Shown one piece after another: positions 33,196 through 41,138 of a DNA stretch of 64,000 nt. Under the pieces are notes generated by a model. The model did not search any database. It saw only the letters and a program-made list of their open reading frames with translations, and had not been told where the DNA came from. The stretch comes from Acidimicrobiales bacterium (GTDB lineage Bacteria > Actinomycetota > Acidimicrobiia > Acidimicrobiales > VFJN01): NCBI GenBank assembly GCA_035316325.1, contig DATHJB010000080.1:1-64000 (forward strand), read 5' to 3'. A program made the position numbers and the translations under genes. Each line of letters begins with the position of its first letter. Position 1 is the first letter of the stretch.

Positions 33196-34004
33196 CGTTC
33201 CTCCTGTGTTGTCGTCGGGACCGGGGCTGTCGGAGCGGCGAGGGTGGCGAGCAGGAACCTGATCCGGGTGTCCAGCTCGTCGGCCGTCTGCCGGAAGGCC
33301 GGGTAGCTCGCCTCGTCGTCACCGCCTGCGTGCCCGACCGCGGGGTCGGGGATGCTCCAGTGGATCGTCTCGGGGCGGCCGGGGAACTCGGGGCAGACCT
33401 CCCGCACCCGATCGCACAGGCTGACCACCCGATCGAAGCGCTGCTCGGCGAACACGCTCAGGTGCTTCGAGCGGTGATCCGTCAGGTCGATGCCGTGCTC
33501 GTCGCGCATCACCCGCACCGCGTTGGCGTGCAGCGCCTTGGGGTGACTGCCGGCGCTGTGGGCCTCGACCGCACCACCGGAGCGGACCCGGGCCAGGGCC
33601 TCGGCCATCTGGGAACGGGCGCTGTTGCCCGTGCACAGGAACAACACCCGCGCGCTCCCCGCCGCCAGCCCGGCGCCGTTCGGGGGCGGCGGGACGAGAC
33701 GCAACCCGGGGTGCAGATCCCCGCCCGTGACGGACAGCATCTCCGCCAGGCGGGCGAGGTCGACGGTGTAGTAGGCGTCGCGGCGGTCGGCCGAGCTGCG
33801 CCGCGCCGAGACCAGCCGGGCGTCGCGCAGCTTGGCCAGGTGGTACGAGACCAGGTTCTGGGGCTGACCCACCAGGCCGGTCATCTCGTGCACCGTGCGG
33901 TCGCTGCGGGCCAGATCGCCCAACAGCCGCCAGCGCAGCGGATGCCCCACGAGCTGCAAGAACTCCGGCGGGGCCAGTTCCCGATCGGCCTGTGACGTTC
34001 CCAC
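33192..34004 (-). CDS. ArsR regulator fused to LMW-phosphatase-type arsenate reductase
   Basis: 270 residues in two parts. Residues 1-95: ArsR winged helix (LVGHPLRWRLLGDLARSDRT, VSYHLAKLRDARLVSARRSS) without an obvious arsenite-binding Cys set. Residues 117-255: thioredoxin-type ArsC with P-loop Cys124 (LFLCTGNSARSQMAEAL), resolving Cys197 and Cys204 (SLCDRVREVCPEF, spacing of 7 as in S. aureus ArsC) and the general-acid DPA motif (WSIPDPAVGH). It would both repress and detoxify arsenate, or sense a related protein state. The VOC gene follows with overlap; no arsenite pump is seen. Confidence 0.9.
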   Translation of the reverse strand: MGTSQADRELAPPEFLQLVGHPLRWRLLGDLARSDRTVHEMTGLVGQPQNLVSYHLAKLRDARLVSARRSSADRRDAYYTVDLARLAEMLSVTGGDLHPGLRLVPPPPNGAGLAAGSARVLFLCTGNSARSQMAEALARVRSGGAVEAHSAGSHPKALHANAVRVMRDEHGIDLTDHRSKHLSVFAEQRFDRVVSLCDRVREVCPEFPGRPETIHWSIPDPAVGHAGGDDEASYPAFRQTADELDTRIRFLLATLAAPTAPVPTTTQEER

Positions 34005-34154
34005 AGCCCATGTCTACATCAAGCTCCTTTGATGCATCAACCCAAACTGTTGGATGTCCTTCAGGGGTCGGCTCGTTGCGGAGAGGCCGGTCGCTGTCGA
34101 TTCGGGGGACTGCCGTTCGTTTCGGAGGTAACCGAACCCGAGAGGACACCAGTC

Positions 34155-34718
34155 ATGCGCAAGTTCAAGCTCCAGGTCCAGACCAGCATCGACGGCTACA
34201 TGGCCGCCCCGGACGGGCAGCCGGGCGGGATGGACGTCCCGTTCAGCCAAGACGTCTACGCCTACATGGACGCGCTCACCGAGTCGGTCGATTGCATCGT
34301 GTTGGGCCGCAAGACCGCCGAGGGGTTCATCCCGGCCTGGGAGTCCCGGCCCGACGACGAGCCCGAGGCGCTGACCGACTGGATCAACGACACACCCAAG
34401 GTCGTGATCTCCAACACCCTCACCACCTCACCGTGGGACAACGCGGTCGTCGCCGGCGGCGACATCGTCGAGACCGTCAACGAGCTCAAGGCCCGGCCCG
34501 GTGGGGACCTGATCGCCTACGGCGGAGGCACCCTGGTCTCGTCGTTGATCGCCGACAACCTGGTCGACGACCTCTACCTGTTCGTCAACCCCACCGCGTT
34601 CGGCGGCGGCATGCCGGTGTTCGGCCCGCTCGACGCCAACCGCCGGTTCCGCCTGGTCGGCGCCCAGCCGTTCGACTGCGGGATCATCGCACTCCACTAC
34701 CAGCCCCATCCCTCCTGA
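34155..34718 (+). CDS. Dihydrofolate reductase family protein (RibD C-terminal type)
   Basis: 187 residues: KLQVQTSIDGYMAAPDGQPG, CIVLGRKTAEGFIPAWE, PKVVISNTLTTSPWDNAVVA, LIAYGGGTLVSSLIADNLVD, DDLYLFVNPTAFGGGMPVFG. This is the small NADPH-dependent RibD_C-like group, usually of unknown substrate and not true folate enzymes. ATG at 34155 preceded by an AGGACA ribosome site. Divergent from the ArsR-ArsC gene. Confidence 0.9.
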   Translation: MRKFKLQVQTSIDGYMAAPDGQPGGMDVPFSQDVYAYMDALTESVDCIVLGRKTAEGFIPAWESRPDDEPEALTDWINDTPKVVISNTLTTSPWDNAVVAGGDIVETVNELKARPGGDLIAYGGGTLVSSLIADNLVDDLYLFVNPTAFGGGMPVFGPLDANRRFRLVGAQPFDCGIIALHYQPHPS

Positions 34719-34771
34719 CCAACCGAACAGGGGCGGGCGTGGGCGCACACGACGGCCACGCCCGCCATGTC

Positions 34772-34800
34772 TTGACATAGGGTGTGACAATTCTTAGGGT
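34772..34800 (+). promoter_or_regulatory. Promoter of TetR gene, near-leaderless
   Basis: TTGACA (34772-34777), 17-bp spacer, TAGGGT (34795-34800), only 7 bp before the ATG at 34808. The stretch also holds a repeated TGACA/TAGGGT pair (TGACATAGGGT, then TGACAATTCTTAGGGT), a possible operator for the encoded repressor. Confidence 0.6.
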
Positions 34801-34807
34801 CGAGGGG

Positions 34808-35377
34808 ATGGAGGCGACGGACGGGCGGGTGAGGCGGCGGGTCAGGAACCAGGACGCGGTCGTGGATGCGATCCTCGGGTTGCTGGACGAGGGACTTGCG
34901 CAGCCGACGGCGCAGGAGGTGTCGGGGCGGTCGGGGGTGTCGATGCGGTCGATCTTCCGGCTCTTCGACGACATGGAGGCCCTGCACCGCACCGCCATCG
35001 AGCGGCAGATCGAGCGGGTGACGCCGCTGCTCGTCGACCTCCCCGCCGACGGGCCGCTCGCCGTGAGGATCGAGACGCTGGTGGTCAACCGGGGCGAGGT
35101 GTTCGAGGCGATCTCGCCGGTGCGACGCCTCGCCGTCCGGCTGGCGCCCACGTCGCCGCCGATCCGGGACGAGCTCCAGCGCTTCGGCCGGTTCTTCCGC
35201 GACCAGCTGGCGGCGGTGTTCGCCACCGAGCTGGGCGACGACGACGAGGTGCTGCTCGAAGCTCTCGACGTCGCCACCTGCTGGGAAGCCTGGGAACGGC
35301 TCCGCATCGGCCAGGGACTGTCGGCCGAGAACGCCGCCGAGGTCACGACGCGCGCCCTCACGGCGCTACTCGCATAG
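34808..35377 (+). CDS. TetR family regulator
   Basis: 189 residues with an N-terminal helix-turn-helix (RRRVRNQDAVVDAILGLLDE, QEVSGRSGVSMRSIFRLFDD) and a helical C-terminal domain. The DNA helix lacks the common YYHF pattern, having IFRLFDDMEAL. Start at ATG 34808, just downstream of a good promoter. The sulfatase gene starts 9 bp later, so the regulator and sulfatase share a transcript and possibly control. Confidence 0.87.
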   Translation: MEATDGRVRRRVRNQDAVVDAILGLLDEGLAQPTAQEVSGRSGVSMRSIFRLFDDMEALHRTAIERQIERVTPLLVDLPADGPLAVRIETLVVNRGEVFEAISPVRRLAVRLAPTSPPIRDELQRFGRFFRDQLAAVFATELGDDDEVLLEALDVATCWEAWERLRIGQGLSAENAAEVTTRALTALLA

Positions 35378-35386
35378 GGAGGGACC

Positions 35387-37009
35387 GTGGGTCGCAACAT
35401 CCTGTTCGTCACCACCGACCAGCAGCGCTACGACGGGCTCGGCTGCAACGGCGGCACCGTCGCCCGCACGCCGGTGGTCGACGCCCTGGCGGCCCACGGG
35501 ATCCGCTACGAGCGGGCCTACAACCAGAACACCGTCTGCATGCCGGCCCGCTCGACCATGCTCACCGGCCAGTACCCCCGCACCCACGGCGTGGTCGCCA
35601 ACGGCATCGCCCTCCCCGTCGACGCGCCCTCCGTCGCCGCCCACCTGGCCGAGGCCGCCGGGTACCGCACGGCGCTCCTGGGCAAGGCCCACTTCGAGCC
35701 CGGCTTCGACCCCCACGGCAAGTTCGAGGAGAACCTCCGCGCCCGGCGGGGCGACACCGGGCCCTGGCGGGGCTTCGAGCGCTCCGTCCAGGTGATGCAC
35801 GCCGCAGCCTGGGGCGACCACCTCATCGCCCACTACGGCCGCTGGCTGTCCGAGCACCACCCCGAGCACCTCCACAGCTACGCCGACCTGCTGCAGGGCT
35901 CGCCCGGCGGCGACACCGGCGCTCCGGAGACCAAGAACAACCCGATCCCCCGCGGCTGGTACCACACCGACTGGGTGGCCGACCTGACGATCGACTGGCT
36001 CGACACCCTGGCCGAGGACGACAGCTGGTTCTGCTGGATGAGCTTCCCCGACCCCCACCACCCGTGGGACCCGCCGGCCGGTGAGCTCGACCGGGTCGAC
36101 TGGCGCGACCTCGACCTCCCGCCCGGCCACCCCGGCGACGAGGCGAGCGTCCGCCGGGTGCTGGAGGGCAAGCCGCCGCACTGGCTGGCCTACTGGGAGG
36201 GCTCGTGGTCGAACGTGGAGGGCGGCCCGGCCGGCTTCTCCCCCGGCCCCCTCACGGACGACCAGCTGCGGGAGGTCAACGCCAAGGTCCACGTGATGAA
36301 CGAGCTGATCGACGAGGCGTGCGGCCGGGTGCTCGACCGCATCGCCGCCCGCGGCTGGGGCGACGACACCGACGTGATCTTCACCACCGACCACGGCGAG
36401 CTCCAGGGCGACTTCGGCCTCCTCTACAAGGGCCCCTTCCACACCGACGCCCTCATGCGGCTTCCGCTGGTGTGGCGCCCGGCCCCCAGCGCGGGCGTCA
36501 CACCAGCGGTCATCACCGACCCTGTCGGCCAGGTCGACCTCGCCCCCACGTTCTGCGCCATCGCCGGCATCGAGCCCGCCGACTGGATGCAGGGCGCCGC
36601 CCTCCCCACCGGCGACGGCCCCGACGGCACCCCGAGCCGCGAGCGGGCGCTGTGCGAGTGGGACAGCCAGTTCCCTGGCCACGGCATGCACCTGCGGACC
36701 GTCTACCGCGACGGCTGGCTGTGCACGGTGTACGAGCCGTCGACGGTCGGGCAGCCGACCGGCCTCGAGAGGGTGTTCGGCGACGGCGTGCTGCGCCCCA
36801 GCGGGGTCGCCTACGAGCGCAGCTTCGACGGCCCGGGCGGCGTCGGCATCGCCACCGGCGAGCTGTACGACGTGGCCGACGACCCCCACCAGTGGCACAA
36901 CCGCTGGGACGACCCGGCCGTGAAGGCCCTGCGTGACGACCTGATCGCCGATCTCTACGCCGGCCTGTCGACCGAGGTGCGCCACCTCGACGTCGAGGCC
37001 CCGGCCTGA
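35387..37009 (+). CDS. Sulfatase (formylglycine-dependent)
   Basis: 540-residue sulfatase/phosphonate monoester hydrolase family enzyme. N-terminal metal site NILFVTTDQQRYDGLG, catalytic Cys51 in VCMPARSTMLTGQYPRTHG (converted to formylglycine by a separate enzyme), GKAHFEPGF, FPDPHHPWDPP and the second metal site VIFTTDHGELQGDFGLLYKG. No signal peptide, so cytoplasmic. Choline-sulfatase or arylsulfatase-like; substrate unknown. GTG start with AGGGAGGGA upstream. Followed after 11 bp by a haloalkane dehalogenase gene. Confidence 0.92.
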   Translation: MGRNILFVTTDQQRYDGLGCNGGTVARTPVVDALAAHGIRYERAYNQNTVCMPARSTMLTGQYPRTHGVVANGIALPVDAPSVAAHLAEAAGYRTALLGKAHFEPGFDPHGKFEENLRARRGDTGPWRGFERSVQVMHAAAWGDHLIAHYGRWLSEHHPEHLHSYADLLQGSPGGDTGAPETKNNPIPRGWYHTDWVADLTIDWLDTLAEDDSWFCWMSFPDPHHPWDPPAGELDRVDWRDLDLPPGHPGDEASVRRVLEGKPPHWLAYWEGSWSNVEGGPAGFSPGPLTDDQLREVNAKVHVMNELIDEACGRVLDRIAARGWGDDTDVIFTTDHGELQGDFGLLYKGPFHTDALMRLPLVWRPAPSAGVTPAVITDPVGQVDLAPTFCAIAGIEPADWMQGAALPTGDGPDGTPSRERALCEWDSQFPGHGMHLRTVYRDGWLCTVYEPSTVGQPTGLERVFGDGVLRPSGVAYERSFDGPGGVGIATGELYDVADDPHQWHNRWDDPAVKALRDDLIADLYAGLSTEVRHLDVEAPA

Positions 37010-37020
37010 CCGGAGGAACC

Positions 37021-37935
37021 ATGGAACTGCTCCGCACGCCCGACGCCCGCTTCGAGGGGCTGCCCGACTTCCCGTTCGCGCCCCACTACGTGGAGGTCGA
37101 CGACACCGACGGCGACCCGCTGCGCGTCCACCACCTCGACGAGGGACCGGCGGACGGCCAGGTGGTCCTGCTGCTGCACGGCGAGCCGTCGTGGAGCTTC
37201 CTGTACCGCACGATGATCCCCGTGCTGGTCGACGCCGGGCTGCGCTGCGTGGCGCCCGACCTGGTCGGCTTCGGTCGCTCCGACAAGCCGGTCGTGAGGG
37301 CCGACTACACGTTCGCCCGCCACGTCGAGTGGATGCGGGAGGCGCTGTTCGACCGCCTCGACCTGCGCGACGTGACGCTGGTCGGGCAGGACTGGGGCGG
37401 GCTCGTCGGCCTGCGCCTGGTGGGCGAGCACCCCGAGCGCTTCGCCCGCGTCGTCGTCGCCAACAGCGGCCTGCCGACCGGCGACCAGCCGCTGACCGAC
37501 GCCTTCCTGGCCTGGCAGAAGTTCTCGCAGGAGACGCCGGCGTTCCCGGTGGGCCGGATCGTCGACGGCGGCTGCACCAGCGACCTGCCGCCCGAGGTGA
37601 TCGCCGCCTACGACGCCCCCTTCCCCGACGACGCGTCGACGGCGGGTGCCCGGACCTTCCCCACGCTGGTGCCGACGTCGCCCGACGACCCGGCGACGGC
37701 CGCCAACCGCGCCGCATGGGAGACGCTGGCGGCGTTCGAGAAGCCGCTGCTGACGGCGTTCTCCGACGGCGACCCGATCACCCGGGGCGGCGAGGGCATC
37801 TTCCAGCGCCTGGTCCCGGGGGCGAAGGACCAGCCCCACACGACGATCGCGGGCGGCGGCCACTTCCTCCAGGAGGACAAGGGCCCGGAGCTGGCCCGGG
37901 TGGTGGCCGACTTCGTGGCGGCGACCCCGCGGTGA
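37021..37935 (+). CDS. Haloalkane dehalogenase, HLD-I (DhlA-like) type
   Basis: 304-residue alpha/beta hydrolase that replaces halogen by hydroxyl on alkyl halides. HGEPSWSFLYR (oxyanion), nucleophile Asp124 in LVGQDWGGLVGLRL with halide-binding Trp125, cap Trp165 (FLAWQKFSQ), acid Asp in FSDGDPIT (249 or 251) and His281 in AGGGHFLQEDKG. The pattern fits subfamily I enzymes. AGGAACC ribosome site. In one operon with the sulfatase and TetR gene, suggesting a route for a sulfated or halogenated compound; that link is inference. Confidence 0.92.
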   Translation: MELLRTPDARFEGLPDFPFAPHYVEVDDTDGDPLRVHHLDEGPADGQVVLLLHGEPSWSFLYRTMIPVLVDAGLRCVAPDLVGFGRSDKPVVRADYTFARHVEWMREALFDRLDLRDVTLVGQDWGGLVGLRLVGEHPERFARVVVANSGLPTGDQPLTDAFLAWQKFSQETPAFPVGRIVDGGCTSDLPPEVIAAYDAPFPDDASTAGARTFPTLVPTSPDDPATAANRAAWETLAAFEKPLLTAFSDGDPITRGGEGIFQRLVPGAKDQPHTTIAGGGHFLQEDKGPELARVVADFVAATPR

Positions 37936-37951
37936 ACCGCTGGTCGGAGCG

Positions 37952-38536
37952 CTAGCGCCGCAGACCCGAGACCACGATCTCGACGAAGCGGTGCCAGTCG
38001 CCGCTGGCCCGGGAGACGACGGTGGCGAGCCCGCAGGTGACGGCCAGGATGTCGGCACCCTCGACGTCCTCACGGATGGTCCCGTCGGCCTGGCCCTTGT
38101 TGATCAGGTCGACCAGCTCGCCCTCGAACTCGGCCCGCAGCTCGCCCGGTGCCTCGCCGGAGCCGACCGTGGCCTCGACCACGCTGCAGAAGCCCCGGTC
38201 GCGCACCTGCGTCTCGCCGATGTGGGTGAGCAGCAGCGACAGCGCCTCGAGCGGCTCGGGGCGCTCCCGGCACACCTCGCGGTAGTAGGTGAGGATGTCG
38301 CCGAAGCGCTGCTGGGCGGCCGCCTCGACCATCGCCTCCTTGGTGGGGAAGTGCCGGTAGAGGGTGCCGATGCCCACTCCCGCCTGCCGGGCCACCTCCT
38401 CCATCGACACGTCGTCGCCCCGTTCGGCGAACAGCGTGCGTGCCGCGTCGAGGACCCGGATGCGGTTGCGCTCGGCGTCGGCCCGTCGGCGGCGGGGCGT
38501 GGTGTCGGTGGTGGCGGCGGAAACAGGGGTTGACAT
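37952..38536 (-). CDS. TetR family regulator
   Basis: 194 residues: RIRVLDAARTLFAERGDDVS, MEEVARQAGVGIGTLYRHFP, TKEAMVEAA; the C-terminal domain includes RDRGFCSVVEATVGSG. Start at ATG 38536; the frame to 38566 passes through the operator repeats. Convergent with the dehalogenase gene, 16 bp apart. Two palindromes directly upstream suggest autoregulation. Confidence 0.9.
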   Translation of the reverse strand: MSTPVSAATTDTTPRRRRADAERNRIRVLDAARTLFAERGDDVSMEEVARQAGVGIGTLYRHFPTKEAMVEAAAQQRFGDILTYYREVCRERPEPLEALSLLLTHIGETQVRDRGFCSVVEATVGSGEAPGELRAEFEGELVDLINKGQADGTIREDVEGADILAVTCGLATVVSRASGDWHRFVEIVVSGLRR

Positions 38537-38581
38537 GCGGAATCTCCTTCCGCCTAATCTAATCACCGGAATCCAATTCCG
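38537..38581. promoter_or_regulatory. Two tandem TetR-type operators
   Basis: CGGAA-N5-TTCCG occurs twice: within GCGGAA-TCTCC-TTCCGC (38537-38553) and within CGGAAT-CCA-ATTCCG (38567-38581). Centres are 29 bp apart, about three helix turns, directly before the TetR start. Confidence 0.7.
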
Positions 38582-38924
38582 CTTCCAAGCCTGGGGAAGG
38601 CGACGAGGTCAGGGCGACCTCATGGCAACCGTGACCGTCGTGGTCCACATCGCACAAGTTGTTTCGAATCTTTCTAGATAAGAAGTGCCCACGAGATTTC
38701 GAAATAGATCGACCGATCGAACCCTGATCGCCGAAAGACGTGACATTTAGCACGTCATGTCGTAGCTGGTTGAACACTCTGCGGGTTGCTGGTAAATTGG
38801 GCCTCGGTCAGTACATATCGGCCGGGCAGCTGGGGCTGGGGATTGCACCGGTCCGACCGTGGCGTTTAGTCGTTCCAGTCGTCACTTTCTGAGCCTATTT
38901 GTCTTGGATGTACAGGGGTCGACA
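38582..38924. other. Gene-free promoter region before PKS-cluster regulator
   Basis: About 340 bp, noticeably AT-richer than the surroundings, with no coding frame I can support. It contains the inverted repeat GACGTG-N8-CACGTC (38737-38756) and several GATCG/TTTCGAA stretches. Probably a long regulated promoter for the OmpR-type regulator gene. Confidence 0.5.
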
Positions 38925-39692
38925 TTGCGCGTACTCGTGGTAGAACCCGATGCAGCTTCGGCGGAGACGCTGATCCGTGGACTCGAAAGGCACAACCACG
39001 ACGCCCAGAGCGTCGGGACGGGAGCCGACGCGCTGCGGGCCTACCACCGCGCCGACCTCCTGCTGCTCGACCTGGAGCTGCCCGACATCGACGGCCTCGA
39101 GGTCTGCCGGGGCGTCCGCAGCGCCTGCGACACGCCGATCATCGCCGTGACGAAGCGCGGCAGCGAGCTCGACCGGGTGCTCGGTCTCCAGGCCGGCGCC
39201 GACGACTACCTGGTGAAGCCGTACTGGTTCCGTGAGCTGATGGCCCGCATCGACGCGGTGATGCGCCGGGCGGCAGGGCCACGCACCGGCCACGCCGCCG
39301 GCCCGGTCGAGCGGGGCCCGCTGCACATCGACCCGGCCCGGCGCGAGGTGCGGCTCCGCGGCCACGTGGTCGGTCTCACCCGCAAGGAGTTCGACCTGCT
39401 CGGCCTCCTCGCCTCCCGGCCCGAGGCGGTGTTCTCCCGCCAGGAGCTGGCGCTGCGGGTGTGGGACGGCAACTGCACCGAGTCGAGCCGCACCATCGAC
39501 ACCCACGTCAGCAGCGTGCGCAACAAGCTGGGCTCCGGCACCTGGATCGTCACCGTCCGGGGCGTCGGCTTCCGCTTCGGCGAGGACCGCGCCGCCCTGG
39601 TCGACGACGACCCCCACGGCCCGACGCGACCGCTCGACGACATGGCCCGGCGGGCACATCGGCGGCGGGCGCCCATCGGCTCAGCGACGTGA
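38925..39692 (+). CDS. OmpR-family response regulator with altered acidic pocket
   Basis: 255 residues from the TTG at 38925, which has AGGGG 8 bp upstream. Receiver domain 1-115: phospho-acceptor Asp49 (LLLLDLELPDIDG), Thr76 and Lys98 (DDYLVKPYWF) are present, but the paired N-terminal acids read VVEPDA, so one acid is replaced by Pro8. C-terminal winged helix (about 135-225): LTRKEFDLLGLLASRPEAVF, SSRTIDTHVSSVRNKLG, TVRGVGFRFGE. No sensor kinase is nearby. Angucycline clusters are often run by such atypical OmpR-type activators (JadR1 type), so this is the likely cluster regulator. It converges on the hydroxylase gene with a 12-bp overlap. Confidence 0.88.
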   Translation: MRVLVVEPDAASAETLIRGLERHNHDAQSVGTGADALRAYHRADLLLLDLELPDIDGLEVCRGVRSACDTPIIAVTKRGSELDRVLGLQAGADDYLVKPYWFRELMARIDAVMRRAAGPRTGHAAGPVERGPLHIDPARREVRLRGHVVGLTRKEFDLLGLLASRPEAVFSRQELALRVWDGNCTESSRTIDTHVSSVRNKLGSGTWIVTVRGVGFRFGEDRAALVDDDPHGPTRPLDDMARRAHRRRAPIGSAT

Positions 39693-41138
39693 CCCGGCGA
39701 CGGCCGGGGCCCCGAACCAGCGGGTGAGCGCCGCCTCGAGGCCCGCGGCGTCGTCGCCGGAGCCGACCCAGGCCACGTGCCCGTCGGGGCGGACCAGCAC
39801 CAGGTCACCGGCGTCGAGGCCCGCCACGCCCAGCCCGGGCACCGCCCGGACCCGGTCGCCCCACGGCACGTCGGCGACGTCGACCCCGCACCCGAGAAGC
39901 AGGCCGTGGTGTCGGGTCGGATCCCACCAGCTGCAGGGCGGGAGGCGGGTGCCGACGAGCGGGTGGTCGTCCGGGTCGGCCGGGTAGCGGACGTCGACGC
40001 CGCTGACCACCGCAGCGAGCTGGTCGCGGGCGGCGGGCAGAGCGAGCAGCTCCCCCAGCACCGCCCGCAGCGGGTCGAGGTCCGCCGAGCCGAGCAGCAG
40101 CAGCTCCTGGGCCCGGACGTCGTCCTGCACCGCGGCGCCGACCGGGTGGCGCTCGTCGTGGTAGCTGTCGAGCAGGTCGAGTGCAGTCGAGCCCTGCACC
40201 ACCGCCGCCAGCTTCCAACCCAGGTTGAAGGCGTCGCCCAGCCCGCTGTTCAGCGCCTGGCCGCCGATCGGCATCTGCCGGTGGGCGGCGTCGCCGGCCA
40301 GCAGCACCCGGCCCCGCCGGTACTCGGCAGCCTTCCGGGTGACGTTGTCGAAGGCGTTCAGCCACCGGGGCGTGCCCGACGAGACGTCCTCGCCGGTGAC
40401 CCGCCTCCAGGCACCGGCCAGCTCCGCGAACGTCGGGTCGCGCCCGGCCGGGGCCCGGCCCGCCTCGTGGACCATCAACCGGGTCACGCCGTCGGGCCGC
40501 CGGGCGGCGATCGCGAGCCCGCCCGGCAGCCGCTCGAAGCGCCGGTTCGGTACGTCGATGCCCGCGACGTCGCCCCTCAGCAGCTCGCGGGTCGCGTCCG
40601 TACCGGGGAACGCGATCCCCGCGAGCCGCCGGACGGTGCTGTCCTGCCCGTCGCAGCCCACGAGGTACGAGCATCGGAGGGTGCTGGTCCCGTCCGGTGC
40701 CGTGACGGTCGCCGCGACGTGGTCGTCGTGCACCTCGAGGGCGACCAGCTCGTGGCGACGGCGGACGACAGCGCCGAGCTGCACCGCCCACGTTCCCAGC
40801 AGGGCCTCGGTGTCGGTCTGCGGCACCTTCCAATGACCGGCGTACGGGCTGGCCACGCCACCGACGGCGAGCGGCAGCCCCCCGAAGTGACCCACCTCCT
40901 CCCGGGGCGGCCTCACATTGGGCGCCCCGCCCAGCCGCTCCACCAGGCCCCGCTGGTCGAGGATCTCCATCGTGCGGGCGCTCAGCTGCGACGCCCGCGA
41001 CTCGTCGTGCGGCGAGGCCAGCCGCTCCACCACCACGACGTCGACGCCGCCCAGCCGCAGCTCGCCCGCCAGCAGCAGGCCGACCGGACCGGCCCCGACC
41101 ACGACGACGTCGGTCGTCAGCTGTCGCACGGAGCTCAC
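39681..41138 (-). CDS. FAD-dependent aromatic hydroxylase, PKS tailoring
   Basis: 485-residue class A flavin monooxygenase (PHBH fold): VVVVGAGPVGLLLAGELRLG (FAD), LVGCDGQDSTVRRLAG (DG motif), RVLLAGDAAHRQMPIGGQAL (GD motif), C-terminal thioredoxin-like part ending RWFGAP. It hydroxylates or rearranges the polyketide using NAD(P)H and oxygen. GTG start at 41138 overlaps the aromatase stop by 4 bp. Last gene of the minus-strand PKS operon and one of three paralogs in the cluster. Confidence 0.92.
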   Translation of the reverse strand: MSSVRQLTTDVVVVGAGPVGLLLAGELRLGGVDVVVVERLASPHDESRASQLSARTMEILDQRGLVERLGGAPNVRPPREEVGHFGGLPLAVGGVASPYAGHWKVPQTDTEALLGTWAVQLGAVVRRRHELVALEVHDDHVAATVTAPDGTSTLRCSYLVGCDGQDSTVRRLAGIAFPGTDATRELLRGDVAGIDVPNRRFERLPGGLAIAARRPDGVTRLMVHEAGRAPAGRDPTFAELAGAWRRVTGEDVSSGTPRWLNAFDNVTRKAAEYRRGRVLLAGDAAHRQMPIGGQALNSGLGDAFNLGWKLAAVVQGSTALDLLDSYHDERHPVGAAVQDDVRAQELLLLGSADLDPLRAVLGELLALPAARDQLAAVVSGVDVRYPADPDDHPLVGTRLPPCSWWDPTRHHGLLLGCGVDVADVPWGDRVRAVPGLGVAGLDAGDLVLVRPDGHVAWVGSGDDAAGLEAALTRWFGAPAVAGSRR

